From NCBI GenBank assembly GCA_947683425.1, contig CANTUQ010000035.1, forward strand, positions 3,829,001-3,893,000: DNA of 64,000 bases, given 5' to 3'. Position 1 is the first letter of the stretch; each line of letters opens with the position of its first letter. The notes under the pieces are model-generated. The model saw only the letters and a program-made list of their open reading frames with translations, was not told the DNA's origin and searched no databases. This stretch comes from Excoecaria cochinchinensis (taxonomy: Eukaryota > Streptophyta > Magnoliopsida > Malpighiales > Euphorbiaceae). Made by a program: the position numbers and the translations under genes. Below, in pieces: positions 9,845 to 19,944 of the stretch.

Positions 9845-10015
9845 TCAATCCCCCACAATGAGATTCTAACACAAGCAAGTCACGCATGGAACACTTAGGC
9901 ATACAAAGTTTTTTGCCCTTAAACAAAAAACCTTCATGTGTATAAAATTTATCAAAAGCTTTATGTTCACATGCCTTATACACATTACCAAAATCAAGAT
10001 CATCAATATACAATT
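9845..10015 (-). pseudogene. Integrase fragment of a further A element (A4)
   Basis: 171 bp encoding the N-terminal integrase region (YIDDLDFGNVYKACEHKAF ... [12 protein letters not shown]), colinear with 50300-50470. It is flanked on the right by the 3' LTR of A2 and on the left by the 5' LTR of A1, so both inserted into this copy. Confidence 0.75.
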
Positions 10016-10968
10016 TGATGCGGAACCCAATAGCTAACAAGCTACAAGCCCACACATACAAGATGGTTAGCAAAGAACAAATTAGATAAAAACCCTCCCT
10101 ATTGAACCCCCAAACAACAATGTGAATGGAAACGCAAATAATTGGGAATTTAGAATGAGAAAAACGCCATAACTCAAAAGAATTGATAAGTTAATCAAGT
10201 TCTTGATGCAATAGAAAAGAAAGCAATTCACTCTCAATTTAAGCAAGAAATTTTGGCTATGCCAAGAAAATATCATTCAAATCTGATTTTTACAATGTCT
10301 TAAGAGGTATTTATAGCCTCCTAACTTAACCTAACCCTAATTAAGCAAATAAGGCCTTTTAAACAAGTAGGCCGAAATCCAAATGGGCTGAACAAGCAAC
10401 ATAAGCCCAATTAAATAAATAATAGTCTTAACTTAAAATAAAACCCAATAATTAAAAGAGCTGGCCGAATTTTAAAGCCCAAAATAAAGACTAACTACAA
10501 GCCCAACTAACTAAATAAATCCTTTTAAATGAAGGCCCACACGCCTAGAGTTTAAGCCCATCTTCATTAGATGCCTCCAATAGGCTAAGTAGCTTATGCT
10601 TGTCTTCAAGCCCACTTTGACACTTTTCAAAAGCATCTTCATGTATTTCTTGAGTAATAAAGCCTTGCACATAGGCTGTCTAGCCATCTTCAGCTTCTTA
10701 GCTTGCCCTCTTGTGATTAGACCACTTGGCATCTTTAAAAGGTGATGCGGAACCCCAAGGTTAAAGATCCCGAAACCCCTTGAACATACACTTTGATAGC
10801 AAAGAACAAAAGAGATAAAAACCCTCCCTATTGAACCCCCAATCAACATGTGAATGGAAACACAAATAATTGGGAAATAAAGAACCTGAAAAACGCCACA
10901 ATCAAATAATTGATAAGTTAATCAAAGGGTCTTTAGTGGATGGTGTTTTGCATGTCCGATCCGTATCA
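10016..10968 (-). repeat. 3' LTR of A2
   Basis: TGATGCGG at the plus-strand left end, GATCCGTATCA at the right end (10968), followed by the purine tract GGAGGGAGGGAA on the minus strand (10980-10969). It is split at 10742/10924 by a 181-bp LTR fragment. Confidence 0.8.
10743..10923 (-). repeat. 181-bp LTR fragment inside A2 3' LTR
   Basis: Only the LTR terminal part (TGATGCGGAACCCC to AGTTAATC on the plus strand) is present. It is bordered on both sides by AAAGG (10738-10742 and 10924-10928), which looks like a target duplication although the insert is not a full LTR. It may be a full solo LTR with a later deletion that happened to keep the repeat, or a truncated insertion. Confidence 0.55.
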
Positions 10969-11402
10969 TTCCCTCCCTCCTTAAAAAGATTTGTCTTCAA
11001 ATCTAAATCCACATCAAAAGGAGAAAGGTCAGAAACATTAAATGTAGCCGAAACACCATACTCACCTGGCAAGTCTATTTTGTAGGCATTATCGTTGATG
11101 CCCTCCAAGACTTGAAATGGACCATCACCACGAGCATCCAGTTTGCCTTTCCTTTGGTTTGGAAACCTTTCCTTTCGAAAATGCACCCAAACCCAGTCTC
11201 CAGGGGCAAACACCACTTGCTTCCTTCCCCTATTAGCTCGATCTGCATTCTACTTATTCTTCTTCTCGATACTTGCCCGTGCTTTCTCATGCAAGGATTT
11301 CACCAATTCTGCCTTCCTACTACCATCCAAACTTGAAAGCTCATGTAAAGGCAAAGGACAAAGATCAAGCACAGTTAGTGGGTTAAAACCATAAACAAGT
11401 TC
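10969..11402 (-). pseudogene. Integrase C-terminus and tail of A2
   Basis: Encodes the end of the integrase ([60 protein letters not shown]) and passes through the polypurine tract (KEGGND) into the LTR. The C-terminal domain shows the GDxVWV and FNVxDL pattern of plant chromovirus integrases. A frame change lies between KARASIEKKNK and MVFAPGDW. It is interrupted at 11402 by the solo LTR. Confidence 0.8.
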
Positions 11403-12260
11403 TGATGCGGAACCCAAGGTTAAAGAACCCGAAACCCCTCGAACATACACTTTGATTGCAAAGACAAAGAAGACAAAAATCCTCCCTATTGAACCCCCAA
11501 ACAACACGTGAATGAAAATGCAAATAATCGGGAATTAAAGAACCTGAAAAATGCCACAATCAAATAATTGATAAGTTAATCAAATTCTTCATGCAATAGA
11601 AAAGAAAGCAATTCACTCTCAATCTCAGCAAGATAATTCGGCTATGCCAATGAATATTATTCAAAATCTGAAGTTTACAACTTATGTTAGCCTATTTATA
11701 TGGTGGCTAACCCTAATTACCCTTAAAACCTAAAACAAACCCTAATAAGGCCTTAAGCACACATAGGCCGAATTCTCCATGGGCTTTACAAGATAAATTA
11801 AGCCCAACTAAAGAAAATTAACTCATTTAAAATTAAGTCTCATAGGCAGAACATGAAAGCCCAAAAGAAAGACTAATTAAAACCCAAAATAACTAAATTA
11901 AACCCAATCTACAAGCCCATCACGCCTAGCCCATTAAATCCCAACTTAAATGAGTCATGTGACTTTTAAATGAAGCACATGACATGTACAATTAAAAGCC
12001 CAAAGTTGTATAAGCCCATGATGGCTTAAATTGGCCCAATTCCTTCACTTGCTTCCAAAAGGCTAAGTACTTTAATTTGGCCTTCAAGCTCTCTATAGCA
12101 TTTCTCAATAGCCTCTTCATGAATTTCTTGAGTGACAACGTCTTGAACAAAAGATGTCATAGCCATCTTTAGCTTCTGAGCATGTCCTCTTGTTATTGGA
12201 CCACTAGGCAGCTTCAAAGGATCTTTGGTGGTTGATGGCATTGTTGGTGAATCCGTATCA
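11403..12260 (-). repeat. Solo family A LTR with AGTTC target duplication
   Basis: 858 bp from TGATGCGG (plus-strand left) to ATCCGTATCA. AGTTC is present at 11398-11402 and 12261-12265. It still carries an open copy of the LTR-encoded tail (12026-12241; SGPITRGHAQKLKMAM). It is inserted in the integrase of A2 in the same orientation. Confidence 0.9.
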
Positions 12261-13239
12261 AGTTCAAATGGCGAAAAACAAGTGGAAGAATTGTACTCCT
12301 ATTATAAGCAAATTCAATAAATGGCAAACAATCCTCCCAAGTTTTAAGATTCTTACCCATAATAGCATTTAATAAAGTCCCCAAAGTCCTATTCACAACT
12401 TCTGTTTGTCCATCAATTCGAGGGTGACAAATAGTAGAAAACAACAACTTTGTTCCTAACTTACCCCATAAAATACGCTAAAAATGTGAAAGGAATTTTG
12501 TATCCCTATCTGAAACTATGGTGTGTGGAATACCATGCAAATAGATAATTTCCTTAAAGAATAGATCAGCAACATGAACAGCATCATCACATTTATTACA
12601 CGCAATAAAATGAGTCATTTTACTAAACCTATCTACCACAACAAAGATACTATCCCTACCACGTTTTTTCCTAGGCAAACCAAGTACAAAATCCATGAAA
12701 ATGTCAGTCCAAGGAGAATTAGGTACGGGTAAAGGCATGTACAATCCATGAGGCATAGATTTAGACTTAGCTTGTTTACATGCAACACATGCATTACACA
12801 CCTTTTTCACATCTTTTCGCATGCGTGGCCAAAAGAAATGCTCATTCAACATGTCATAGGTCTTATGTACCCCAAAATGTCCCATCAATCCCCCACAATG
12901 AGACTCTAATACAAGCAAATCACGCATTGAACATTTAGGCGCACAAAGCTTACTTCCCTTAAATAAGAATCCTTCATGTCTATAAAATTTATCAAAGGCC
13001 TTATGTTCACATGCATTATACAAATTACCAAAATCAGAATCATCAACATATAATTCCTTAACATGCTCAAATCCTAACAACTTAGAACTAAGTGTAGAAA
13101 TCAAGGCATATCTTCTTGATAATGCATCAGCAACAATATTATCCTTTACATGCTTGTAATGAATAACATAGGAAAATGTTTCAATAAATTCAACCCATTT
13201 AGCATGCCTTTTATTCAACTTACCTTGTCCTTTCAAGTG
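12261..13239 (-). pseudogene. RNase H end and integrase core of A2
   Basis: Encodes the RNase H end ([15 protein letters not shown]), the HHCC zinc-binding region ([11 protein letters not shown] ... [11 protein letters not shown]) and the integrase core with catalytic residues in the usual contexts: first Asp in WTDIFMDFV, second in VSDRDTKF, Glu in [13 protein letters not shown]-to-TAG change just upstream of 12478 stops the frame after KFLSHF; homology continues to 12261. The right end is cut by the B2 LTR within LKGQGKL. Confidence 0.85.
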
Positions 13240-14120
13240 TGATGCGTGCACAGGGGGGTCAACATTGTAAGATTTTAAACATTGCAAGTTCGGATTCACG
13301 AAAGTCAAATTTGGGAATGTTCAAGAAGGCTTGAAGGTGGTTTACTGTAGCTATAAAGAAGCCGAATCAAAAAGAGACTTTGAAGAGAGGCATGTGCAAG
13401 TCATGTGACCTTGACATGTGCCAACCATGTGCTTTGACATGTGCCATGACATGTTCTATGCATTTGCCATTGCATGTGCACATCATGTGACACATTACAT
13501 GTGCATTGCATGTGTTTATTAATGGACTTAAGGGGCTGTTTTGGTTTGGGCTTTTAATTAGGGCTTTATTTATTATTTTTATTTGATTATTTGTAATATG
13601 TTAGGCCTTACCTTATTCTTTTGGGCTTATTTAAGTGAATTGGGCTTTAATTAGCTTGGGCTCATTTAATTAGTTATTTTTAGGCTTTTTAGGCTGGATT
13701 TTCAGTTAATTAGTGTGGGCTTTAGTTATCTTGGTGTAAGGCCCATGTTTAAAGGCCTATTTGATTAATTAGGGTTTTTATTAGCTTAAAGGAGTATAAA
13801 TACTCCTTAAAAACGAATTTGTAAAGGGAGATTGGAATTATTAAACATTGGAGGCTATCCTCTTTTCTTGGCTTTGCCAAAATTCTAATAGATTAGATTT
13901 GTGAGATTTGCTTGCTTTTCTTTTCTATTGCATGAAGAATTTGATTAACTTATCAATTATTTGATTGTGGTGTTTTTCAGGTTCTTTATTTCCCAATTAT
14001 TTGCGTTTCCATTCACATGTTGATTGGGGGTTCAATAGGGAGGGTTTTTATCTCTTTTGTTTTGTTAACCGAATTCGTATGTGTGGATTTATAGCTTGTT
14101 AGCTATTGGGTTCCGTATCA
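13240..14120 (+). repeat. 5' LTR of B2
   Basis: TGATGCGTGCAC ... GGGTTCCGTATCA, 881 bp. CATGTG cluster at about 13389-13515; palindromic TATA at 13789-13808. It is followed by TTTGGTATG, a primer site cut after six bases by the deletion that also removed most of the leader. Confidence 0.85.
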
Positions 14121-14705
14121 TTTGGTATGTGTGCATTTAAGAAAGCAAAGAAAACTACTTTATTTAGTTCAGTTTTGTCTTTTTGTTGATTTCTTTCTTT
14201 GCAGGGTAGAATATCTAGGTTCTATATTTGGTTTACTTTGTAGTGAATCAAATTCATACATTTTGTCCAAAATTGTCATTTTTCTTAATTCTTGTTGCTT
14301 ATTTCTTTGTTTAAGCTTGCTTTTGTTCCTTTACATTATTAGAGTATCTTTGCTTGTTCTAATACTCTAATTTGGATATAATCAAGTGGTATACCACTCT
14401 TGACCGTGTATCACCTCCATTGTGTCTAGTGTCTTCTTTTCTAGTTTTGAGCTTTCTTTTTATTGTTAGTATTTGTTTTCTTTGCTTTCTTAAATGCGCT
14501 CAAGATTGTTGATTTGTGGATTGATTTCTGAAGTGCAATTTTAAAGTTGCAAGCTTGAGTGGAAAAAGGCAAGAGAGTGTGAGGACATTAAGAGGGTAAA
14601 AGCCTTAATTGTGTGAAATACGAGAGGAGTGACATTTTTTGAGTGTAAACACGTGAGGGAGTGCTTATGAGGTTTTTATCTAACAATTTTTGCAGGTAAT
14701 ACATC
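14121..14705 (+). other. Shortened leader of B2
   Basis: Only the last ~585 bp of the leader remains, ending with the acceptor-like TTTTTGCAG before the gag ATG. The primer site (from 14123) retains only TGGTAT, so reverse transcription of this copy could not be primed normally. No gene here. Confidence 0.6.
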
Positions 14706-15473
14706 ATGACTGAAGAAACTAGTGGGAAGGGAATATCCCAAGATGAAGATCATGTACCAAATAACAAGATGGTATATCAAGTTTTCATTAGTGAGATCCG
14801 GAAGTTGTCTCTTAGAATGGATGAAATGGAAGAGAGACTTGAAGGAAGTATATCTAATACACCTAGAAGGGCAGCAAGGAGAGGAAGAATTATTGAAGGA
14901 CATGTGGAGCATGATTTTGATGATGAAGAGGAGGAGGAAACTAGTGCAAAGATAGATGGAAATTTGGGCAACATCAAGCTCAAAATTCCTCCATTTAAAG
15001 GCCAAAACAATGCTGAAAAGTATTTGGAGTGGGAAAGGAAGGTTGAGATGATTTTTGATTGTAACAGGTACTCAGAGGAAAAGAAAGTGAAGATTGCAGC
15101 TGTAGAATTCACTGACTATGCATTAGTTTGGTGGAATGAGTTGATAAAGGGTAGAAGGAAAGTGGGTAGATGACCTATTAGTAGTTGGGAGGATATTAAG
15201 GAGGCCATGAGGAAAAGATTTGTGCCTTCACACTACTTTAGGGAGTTACATCAGAGGTTGCATAGGCTAGTGCAAGGAGCTAGATCAGTAGAAGATTATC
15301 ACAAGGAGATGGAGATGCTATTGATCAAAGCTAACATAGAAGAGGAGGAAGAGGTAATAATGGCTTGGTTTCTAGGAGGTTTGAATAAAGAAATTGCGGA
15401 TGTAGTTGAATTGCAACATTATGGAAAAATGGAGGACTTAGTGAACATTGCCATTAAGGTGGAGAGGCAATAG
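14706..15473 (+). pseudogene. gag of B2
   Basis: Starts MTEETSGKGISQDEDHVPNN at 14706 and runs through the capsid block ([61 protein letters not shown]). A TGA at 15171-15173 replaces an Arg codon (CGA-type change); homology resumes and ends at TAG after KVERQ (15471-15473). The zinc-knuckle region present in family A is absent and the acidic ORF follows in frame. The same TAG is present in B3, whereas the duplicated segment in this element has CAG at the equivalent place. Confidence 0.8.
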
Positions 15474-16650
15474 AAACAAAGGAGGGTAGCAAGGACATTC
15501 TCAAATTCCCACAACAAGATTTGTCCAAACTTGAGCAAAAATGAAGATTTTAAAAATATGGAATTGCAGTTTAAACAACTTTCTGGACTACTAAGTACGT
15601 ATATGAAACTAGAGGAAAGAAGGAAAGAAGAGGAAGTTATTGTCAAAGAAATTGTTTGTGAAGCTGAAAGAGATGCTTTAGATTTATATGCTGATGAGGT
15701 TGTAAATGAGGAGGATATAAGTGAAAGTAAGGATGTTGTCGACTGTTTGAGTAAAAAGGAAGAAGATTGTAAAAAGGAAGAAGATAGTGTAATTGAGATT
15801 GGAGATCAATATGTTATGACTGATCCTGTAGTGCTTGAGGAGGCTGAATTGAACATGAAGGAAAAAAAGAACCATGATCAGAACGAAAATGACGCATTGA
15901 ATAACCATGTTTTTCCTAATGTTTATGTTAACTTGCAGGAACATGATGAGTTCTTTGCTGAAGAAGCATTCATTTTATTTCCACCTGTTCAGAAGATCTT
16001 ATTAATAATGGCTTGGTTTCTAGGAGGTTTGAATAAAGAAATTGCGGATGTAGTTAAATTGCAACATTATGGAAAAATGGAGGACTTAGTGAACATTGCC
16101 ATTAAGGTGGAGAGGCAACAGAAACAAAGGAGGGTAGCAAGGACATTCTCAAATTCCCACAACAAGATTTGTCCAAACTTGAGCAAAAATGAAGATTTTA
16201 AAAATATGGAATTGCAGTTTAAACAACTTTCTGGACTACTAAGTACGTATATGAAACTAGAGGAAAGAAGGAAAGAAGAGGAAGTTATTGTCAAAGAAAT
16301 TGTTTGTGAAGCTGAAAGAGATGCTTTAGATTTATATGTTGATGAGGTTGTAAATGAGGAGGATATAAGTGAAAGTAAGGATGTTGTCGACTGTTTGAGT
16401 AAAAAGGAAGAAGATTGTAAAAAGGAAGAAGATAGTGTAATTGAGATTGGAGATCAATATGTTATGACTGATCTTGTAGTGCTTGCGGAGGCTGAATTGA
16501 ACATGAAGGAAAAAAAGAACCATGATCAGAACGAAAATGATGCATTGAATAACCATGTTTTTCCTAATGTTTATGTTAACTTGCAGGAACATGATGAGTT
16601 CTTTGCTGAAGAAGCATTCATTTTATTTCCACCTGTTCAGAAGATCTTAT
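15358..16650 (+). repeat. Tandem 648-bp direct duplication within B2
   Basis: The block from AATGGCTTGGTTTCTAGGAG (about 15358) to CAGAAGATCTTA recurs 648 bp downstream with only a few differences (for example CAATAG vs CAACAG at the gag end, GCTGATGAG vs GTTGATGAG). The length is a multiple of three, so the frame is kept. Confidence 0.9.
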
Positions 16651-16715
16651 ATGAAGATAAATTTATTCTACAAATGCCAATTCCCAACTTGAACAAGACG
16701 AAGATTCGAGGATGA
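15531..16715 (+). CDS. Family B acidic ORF with internal 216-codon duplication (B2)
   Basis: 394 codons open from the stop after gag, counted here from a TTG at 15531. Each repeat has a Lys/Glu-rich, probably coiled-coil segment (FKQLSGLLSTYMKLEERRKE), an acidic middle and a hydrophobic patch (AFILFPPVQKILYEDKF). The second copy starts with the last part of gag ([16 protein letters not shown]), so the unit is gag end plus acidic domain, repeated at an exact 648-bp offset. No known domain recognised. The frame ends at TGA before the purine tract; B1 and B3 read on into the LTR. Confidence 0.55.
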   Translation: MSKNEDFKNMELQFKQLSGLLSTYMKLEERRKEEEVIVKEIVCEAERDALDLYADEVVNEEDISESKDVVDCLSKKEEDCKKEEDSVIEIGDQYVMTDPVVLEEAELNMKEKKNHDQNENDALNNHVFPNVYVNLQEHDEFFAEEAFILFPPVQKILLIMAWFLGGLNKEIADVVKLQHYGKMEDLVNIAIKVERQQKQRRVARTFSNSHNKICPNLSKNEDFKNMELQFKQLSGLLSTYMKLEERRKEEEVIVKEIVCEAERDALDLYVDEVVNEEDISESKDVVDCLSKKEEDCKKEEDSVIEIGDQYVMTDLVVLAEAELNMKEKKNHDQNENDALNNHVFPNVYVNLQEHDEFFAEEAFILFPPVQKILYEDKFILQMPIPNLNKTKIRG

Positions 16716-16738
16716 ATCTTTTCTAAAGAGGGAGGGAA

Positions 16739-17379
16739 TGATGCGTGCACAGGGGGGTCAACATTACAAGATTTTAAACATTGCAAGTTCGGATTCACGA
16801 AAGTCAAATTTGGGAAAGTTTAAGAAGGCTTGAAGGTGGTTTACTGTAGTTATGAAGAAGCCGAATCAAAAAGAGACTTTGAAGAGAGGCATGTGCAAGT
16901 CATGTGACCTTGACATCTGCCAACCATGTGCTTTGACATGTGCTAGACATGTACCATGACATGTTCTATGCATGTGCCATTGCATGTGCACATCATGTGA
17001 CACATTACATGTGCATTGCATGTGTTTATTAATGGACTTAAGGGGCTGTTTTGGTTTGGGCTTTTAATTAGGGCTTTATTTATTATTTTGATTTGATTAT
17101 TTGTATTATGTTAGGCCTTACCTTATTCTTTTGGGCTTATTTAAGTGAATTGGGCTTTAATTAGCTTGGGCTCATTTAATTAGTTATTTTTAGGCTTTTT
17201 GGGCTGGATTTTAAGTTAATTAGTGTGGGCTTTAGTTATCTTGGTGTAAGGCCCATGTTTAAAGGCCTATTTGATTAATTAGGGTTTTTATTAGCTTAAA
17301 GGAGTATAAATACTCCTTAAAAACGAATTTGTAAAGGGAGATTGGAATTATTAAACATTGGAGGCTATCCTCTTTTCTT
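16739..17379 (+). repeat. 3' LTR of B2, truncated
   Basis: TGATGCGTGCAC to CTCTTTTCTTG, stopping just after the palindromic TATA region (17299-17318), where the family C interior starts. The missing LTR end does not appear on the far side of the C block (37877), so the junction is not a simple insertion. Confidence 0.85.
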
Positions 17380-17568
17380 GGGGTTAACACGTCGACAGAC
17401 AGACGTTAACTACCCCAATAGCTCCAACTTCATCCGGTTCAGAGCGTTGTTTCCTCAGGTACGTGCCTCTGCACCTCTTTTTCCTTTTCCTCTCTGAATT
17501 TTGGCCTTTCTTCTTTGAATTTTGGCTCACCCTGCATAAGCACTAATTTCTCCAAACTTGGGGGCAAC
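17380..17568 (+). mobile_element. 3' end of a family C interior
   Basis: Begins GGGGTTAACACGTCG and matches 34853-35040, the sequence just before the right C LTR, including the purine-rich CTTGGGGGCAAC next to the LTR. It therefore represents a second, upstream C unit whose remainder is gone. Confidence 0.8.
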
Positions 17569-19040
17569 TGTAGACACCGGGTCCGGAGTCGGATTTTTAA
17601 AATGGCAATGGCAATTTTGGGTCCTTGATAAATTCCTCCAAAAAAAATAATAATATTAAATACATAAAATATGTAGGTAAAATTAAAAATAAAAAAAAAT
17701 TAGGATTAGGTTAATTTAATTAGATAAATCGAAAATTAAGATTAGTTTAATTTAATTAGTTGATATTGTAAGATAAATTAATAATTAACATTAGTTAATT
17801 AATTAGTTAATATTTTAGGATAATTAAAGTTGAAAAAAAAAAGAAGAAAATAAATGTGGGGTTTAATTAGATAAAATAGATGTCGTAATTTAAGTAGATT
17901 AATCAAATTAAGAAGGTAGGAAAATATAGAGTGTTTAATTAGTAATGTTTAATTAATTAATATATGTGTTTAGTTTAAGTAAATTAAAAGTGTGTAAATT
18001 AGTTAAAATAAAAAAAATAAAAAAAAATAATAAAATGGAGGGAATTATTTAGATGACCTTAACCCTAATTCTAGGGTATAAAAACAATATGATGAGGAGA
18101 TGAAAAGGGGGCTCTCTCGGCTGGACAAAAAAATTGAAAGAAAAAAAAATAAAGAAAGAGAGAGCAAGAGGGGGCAGAAGATGAAAAATCAAAGAATAAA
18201 AAAGGACAGAGAGGAGATTAAGAGAGAGCAAGTGAAAGGAATGCAAAGCGAGATAAATCAAAGGACAAATGAACTAAAACAAGAGAAGGAATTAAAGAAA
18301 TTAAAAGGGAAAGAAGAAATAAAGGGGAACAGAGGACCAGCCAAACGGGGACGACGCCAGAACCAAGGAAAAAGAAGAAAAAAAGGAAAGGAGGTGGCGG
18401 GGGCTCCGACGGCCAGCCACGGCGGCCGATCGCCGCACGCGTCCCGCCACGGTAGAGATCGGACCCGGACGAAGCCGGTGGTGGTCGCCGATCGTCCGAA
18501 ATCGCCGGCGTGAGGGAGATCGGCGAGGAGATTGGCGAGACGTTGCGACGCGTTTTCCGGCGATAGCAAAGCTTATTCCGGCGCGTGACCAACTCCGGCG
18601 GGCTCCCGGCGTGGCGATCTTCCCCTCGGTGCCGGAGGTGTCAACCACCGATGATCTCAGACGATGTCGGCGGCTAAATACCGGTAAGGGAGGTTTATTT
18701 CATTTATTTATTTTATTTTTATTATTATTAGTATTAATTAATTAATTAATATTAATTATTATTATTATTGGTATTTATTTGTTATTATTATTTAATATTC
18801 TATTATTATTATTATTATTGATTGATTAATTAGTTTACATTATTATTATCATTATTATGTTATTATTGTTATTATTATTTTTATTTATCTATTATTAGTA
18901 TTATTGAGCTATATTAATTTTATTGTTATTAATATTATTTATTTATCATTATATTCATTATTGTATTTATCTGTTATTGGTTATGGTATTTTGTGATTAT
19001 TTGTTATTATTATTATTAATATTATTGTCTTATGTTATTA

Positions 19041-19076
<36 letters not shown>

Positions 19077-19232
19077 CATTATTTGATTTACTTATTGTTA
19101 GTGTTATTGTATTATATTGTTATTTTTGTTATTGATGTTATTTAATTTATGATTATTGTTATTATTATTGTGTTTGATATTATTATTGTATATATTTAGT
19201 TATTATTATTTGTTGTGTTATGTTATTATTTT

Positions 19233-19328
<96 letters not shown>

Positions 19329-19944
19329 TTATTATTATTTATGTTTATTTATTATTTATTATCATTATTATTTACAGTATTATCATAAACACCATTTTTA
19401 TTGTCATTGATCACTATAATTGCCATTGTGTTTTACATTCATTAATTCTCAATTTATTTATTTATTCATTTATTATTTCATTTATTCATCACTCAATTTA
19501 ATTTAATCAATTATTAACTTTAATTATTTTTCTCAATTTATTTCATTCAATTGTTTGTTTATTCGCTTATTTATTCATTCAATTATTTATTTATTCACTA
19601 TTAACCAATCTTATTTTCTGTCTTTACCGCAATGAGAGTGGCACGTGACTCGCCTACGGAGTTAGGCGGAGCATGGTCGGTATGAGTAGATTAGGATTTA
19701 TTTATCATTCGGAATATGTAATTATTATTATTTTATTTTATTCGGTTGTGGTTTGTAATAATAAAAGATTTTTGACCGCGCTTAAAAAGAACCACCACAC
19801 AAATGTTTTATATTAAAATGATAACTTGTTAATAAAACTGGACCAATGTCCTGGTTTTCATAGGTTTAAATTGATTTGAGAACTCAAAACTTTTCATAAA
19901 AAGTAATTGGGAACCAATGTTTTCGCCTAAAAGAATAGCCGATT
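17569..19944 (+). repeat. Left family C LTR, first part
   Basis: TGTAGACACCGGGTCCGG start; A/T-rich upstream part; TATA-like GGGTATAAAAAC near 18075; a GC-rich block (18390-18660), probably transcribed leader; then about 900 bp of ATT-rich microsatellite. The second part is 28663-28991, beyond element T. Open frames (18100-18513 and antisense) are in low-complexity or GC-rich non-coding DNA. Confidence 0.85.
19046..19340 (+). repeat. ATT/CTA microsatellites in left C LTR
   Basis: An ATT run near 19048-19076, then about 13 CTA units at 19233-19270 and ATT runs to about 19340. The right LTR has the same blocks but much longer ATT runs. The Tyr-, Ile- and Thr-rich open frames here are artefacts. 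Confidence 0.9.

Larger units (their letters stand above)
10016..13239 (-). mobile_element. Family A gypsy element A2, 3' half only
   Basis: From right to left: RNase H/integrase (13239-12261), a solo A LTR (11403-12260), integrase C-terminus and tail (11402-10969), 3' LTR (10968-10016) with a small LTR piece inside it. The upstream half is replaced by element B2 at 13240. The left flanking pentamer is CAATT; no partner is visible. Confidence 0.8.
13240..17379 (+). mobile_element. Non-autonomous gypsy-related element B2, 3' LTR truncated
   Basis: 5' LTR 13240-14120, remnant primer site, shortened leader, gag without zinc knuckle, acidic ORF with a tandem internal duplication, polypurine tract ending at 16738, 3' LTR 16739-17379 cut by family C sequence. 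It inserted into the RNase H region of A2 (left flank AAGTG). Like B1 it has no protease, RT or integrase, but its gag is of the MTEETSGK type rather than the MLRREE type. Confidence 0.8.

Noticed and set aside
18100..18660. 137-codon Lys/Arg-rich frame and overlapping antisense frames
   Set aside because: The frame covers A/G-rich and GC-rich LTR leader, other frames are equally open, and it is not kept in the right LTR copy (stop at 35752).
19156..19501. Open frames of poly-Tyr, poly-Ile, poly-Thr or poly-Leu
   Set aside because: They are translations of ATT and CTA microsatellites in the C LTR, also at 36416-37114.
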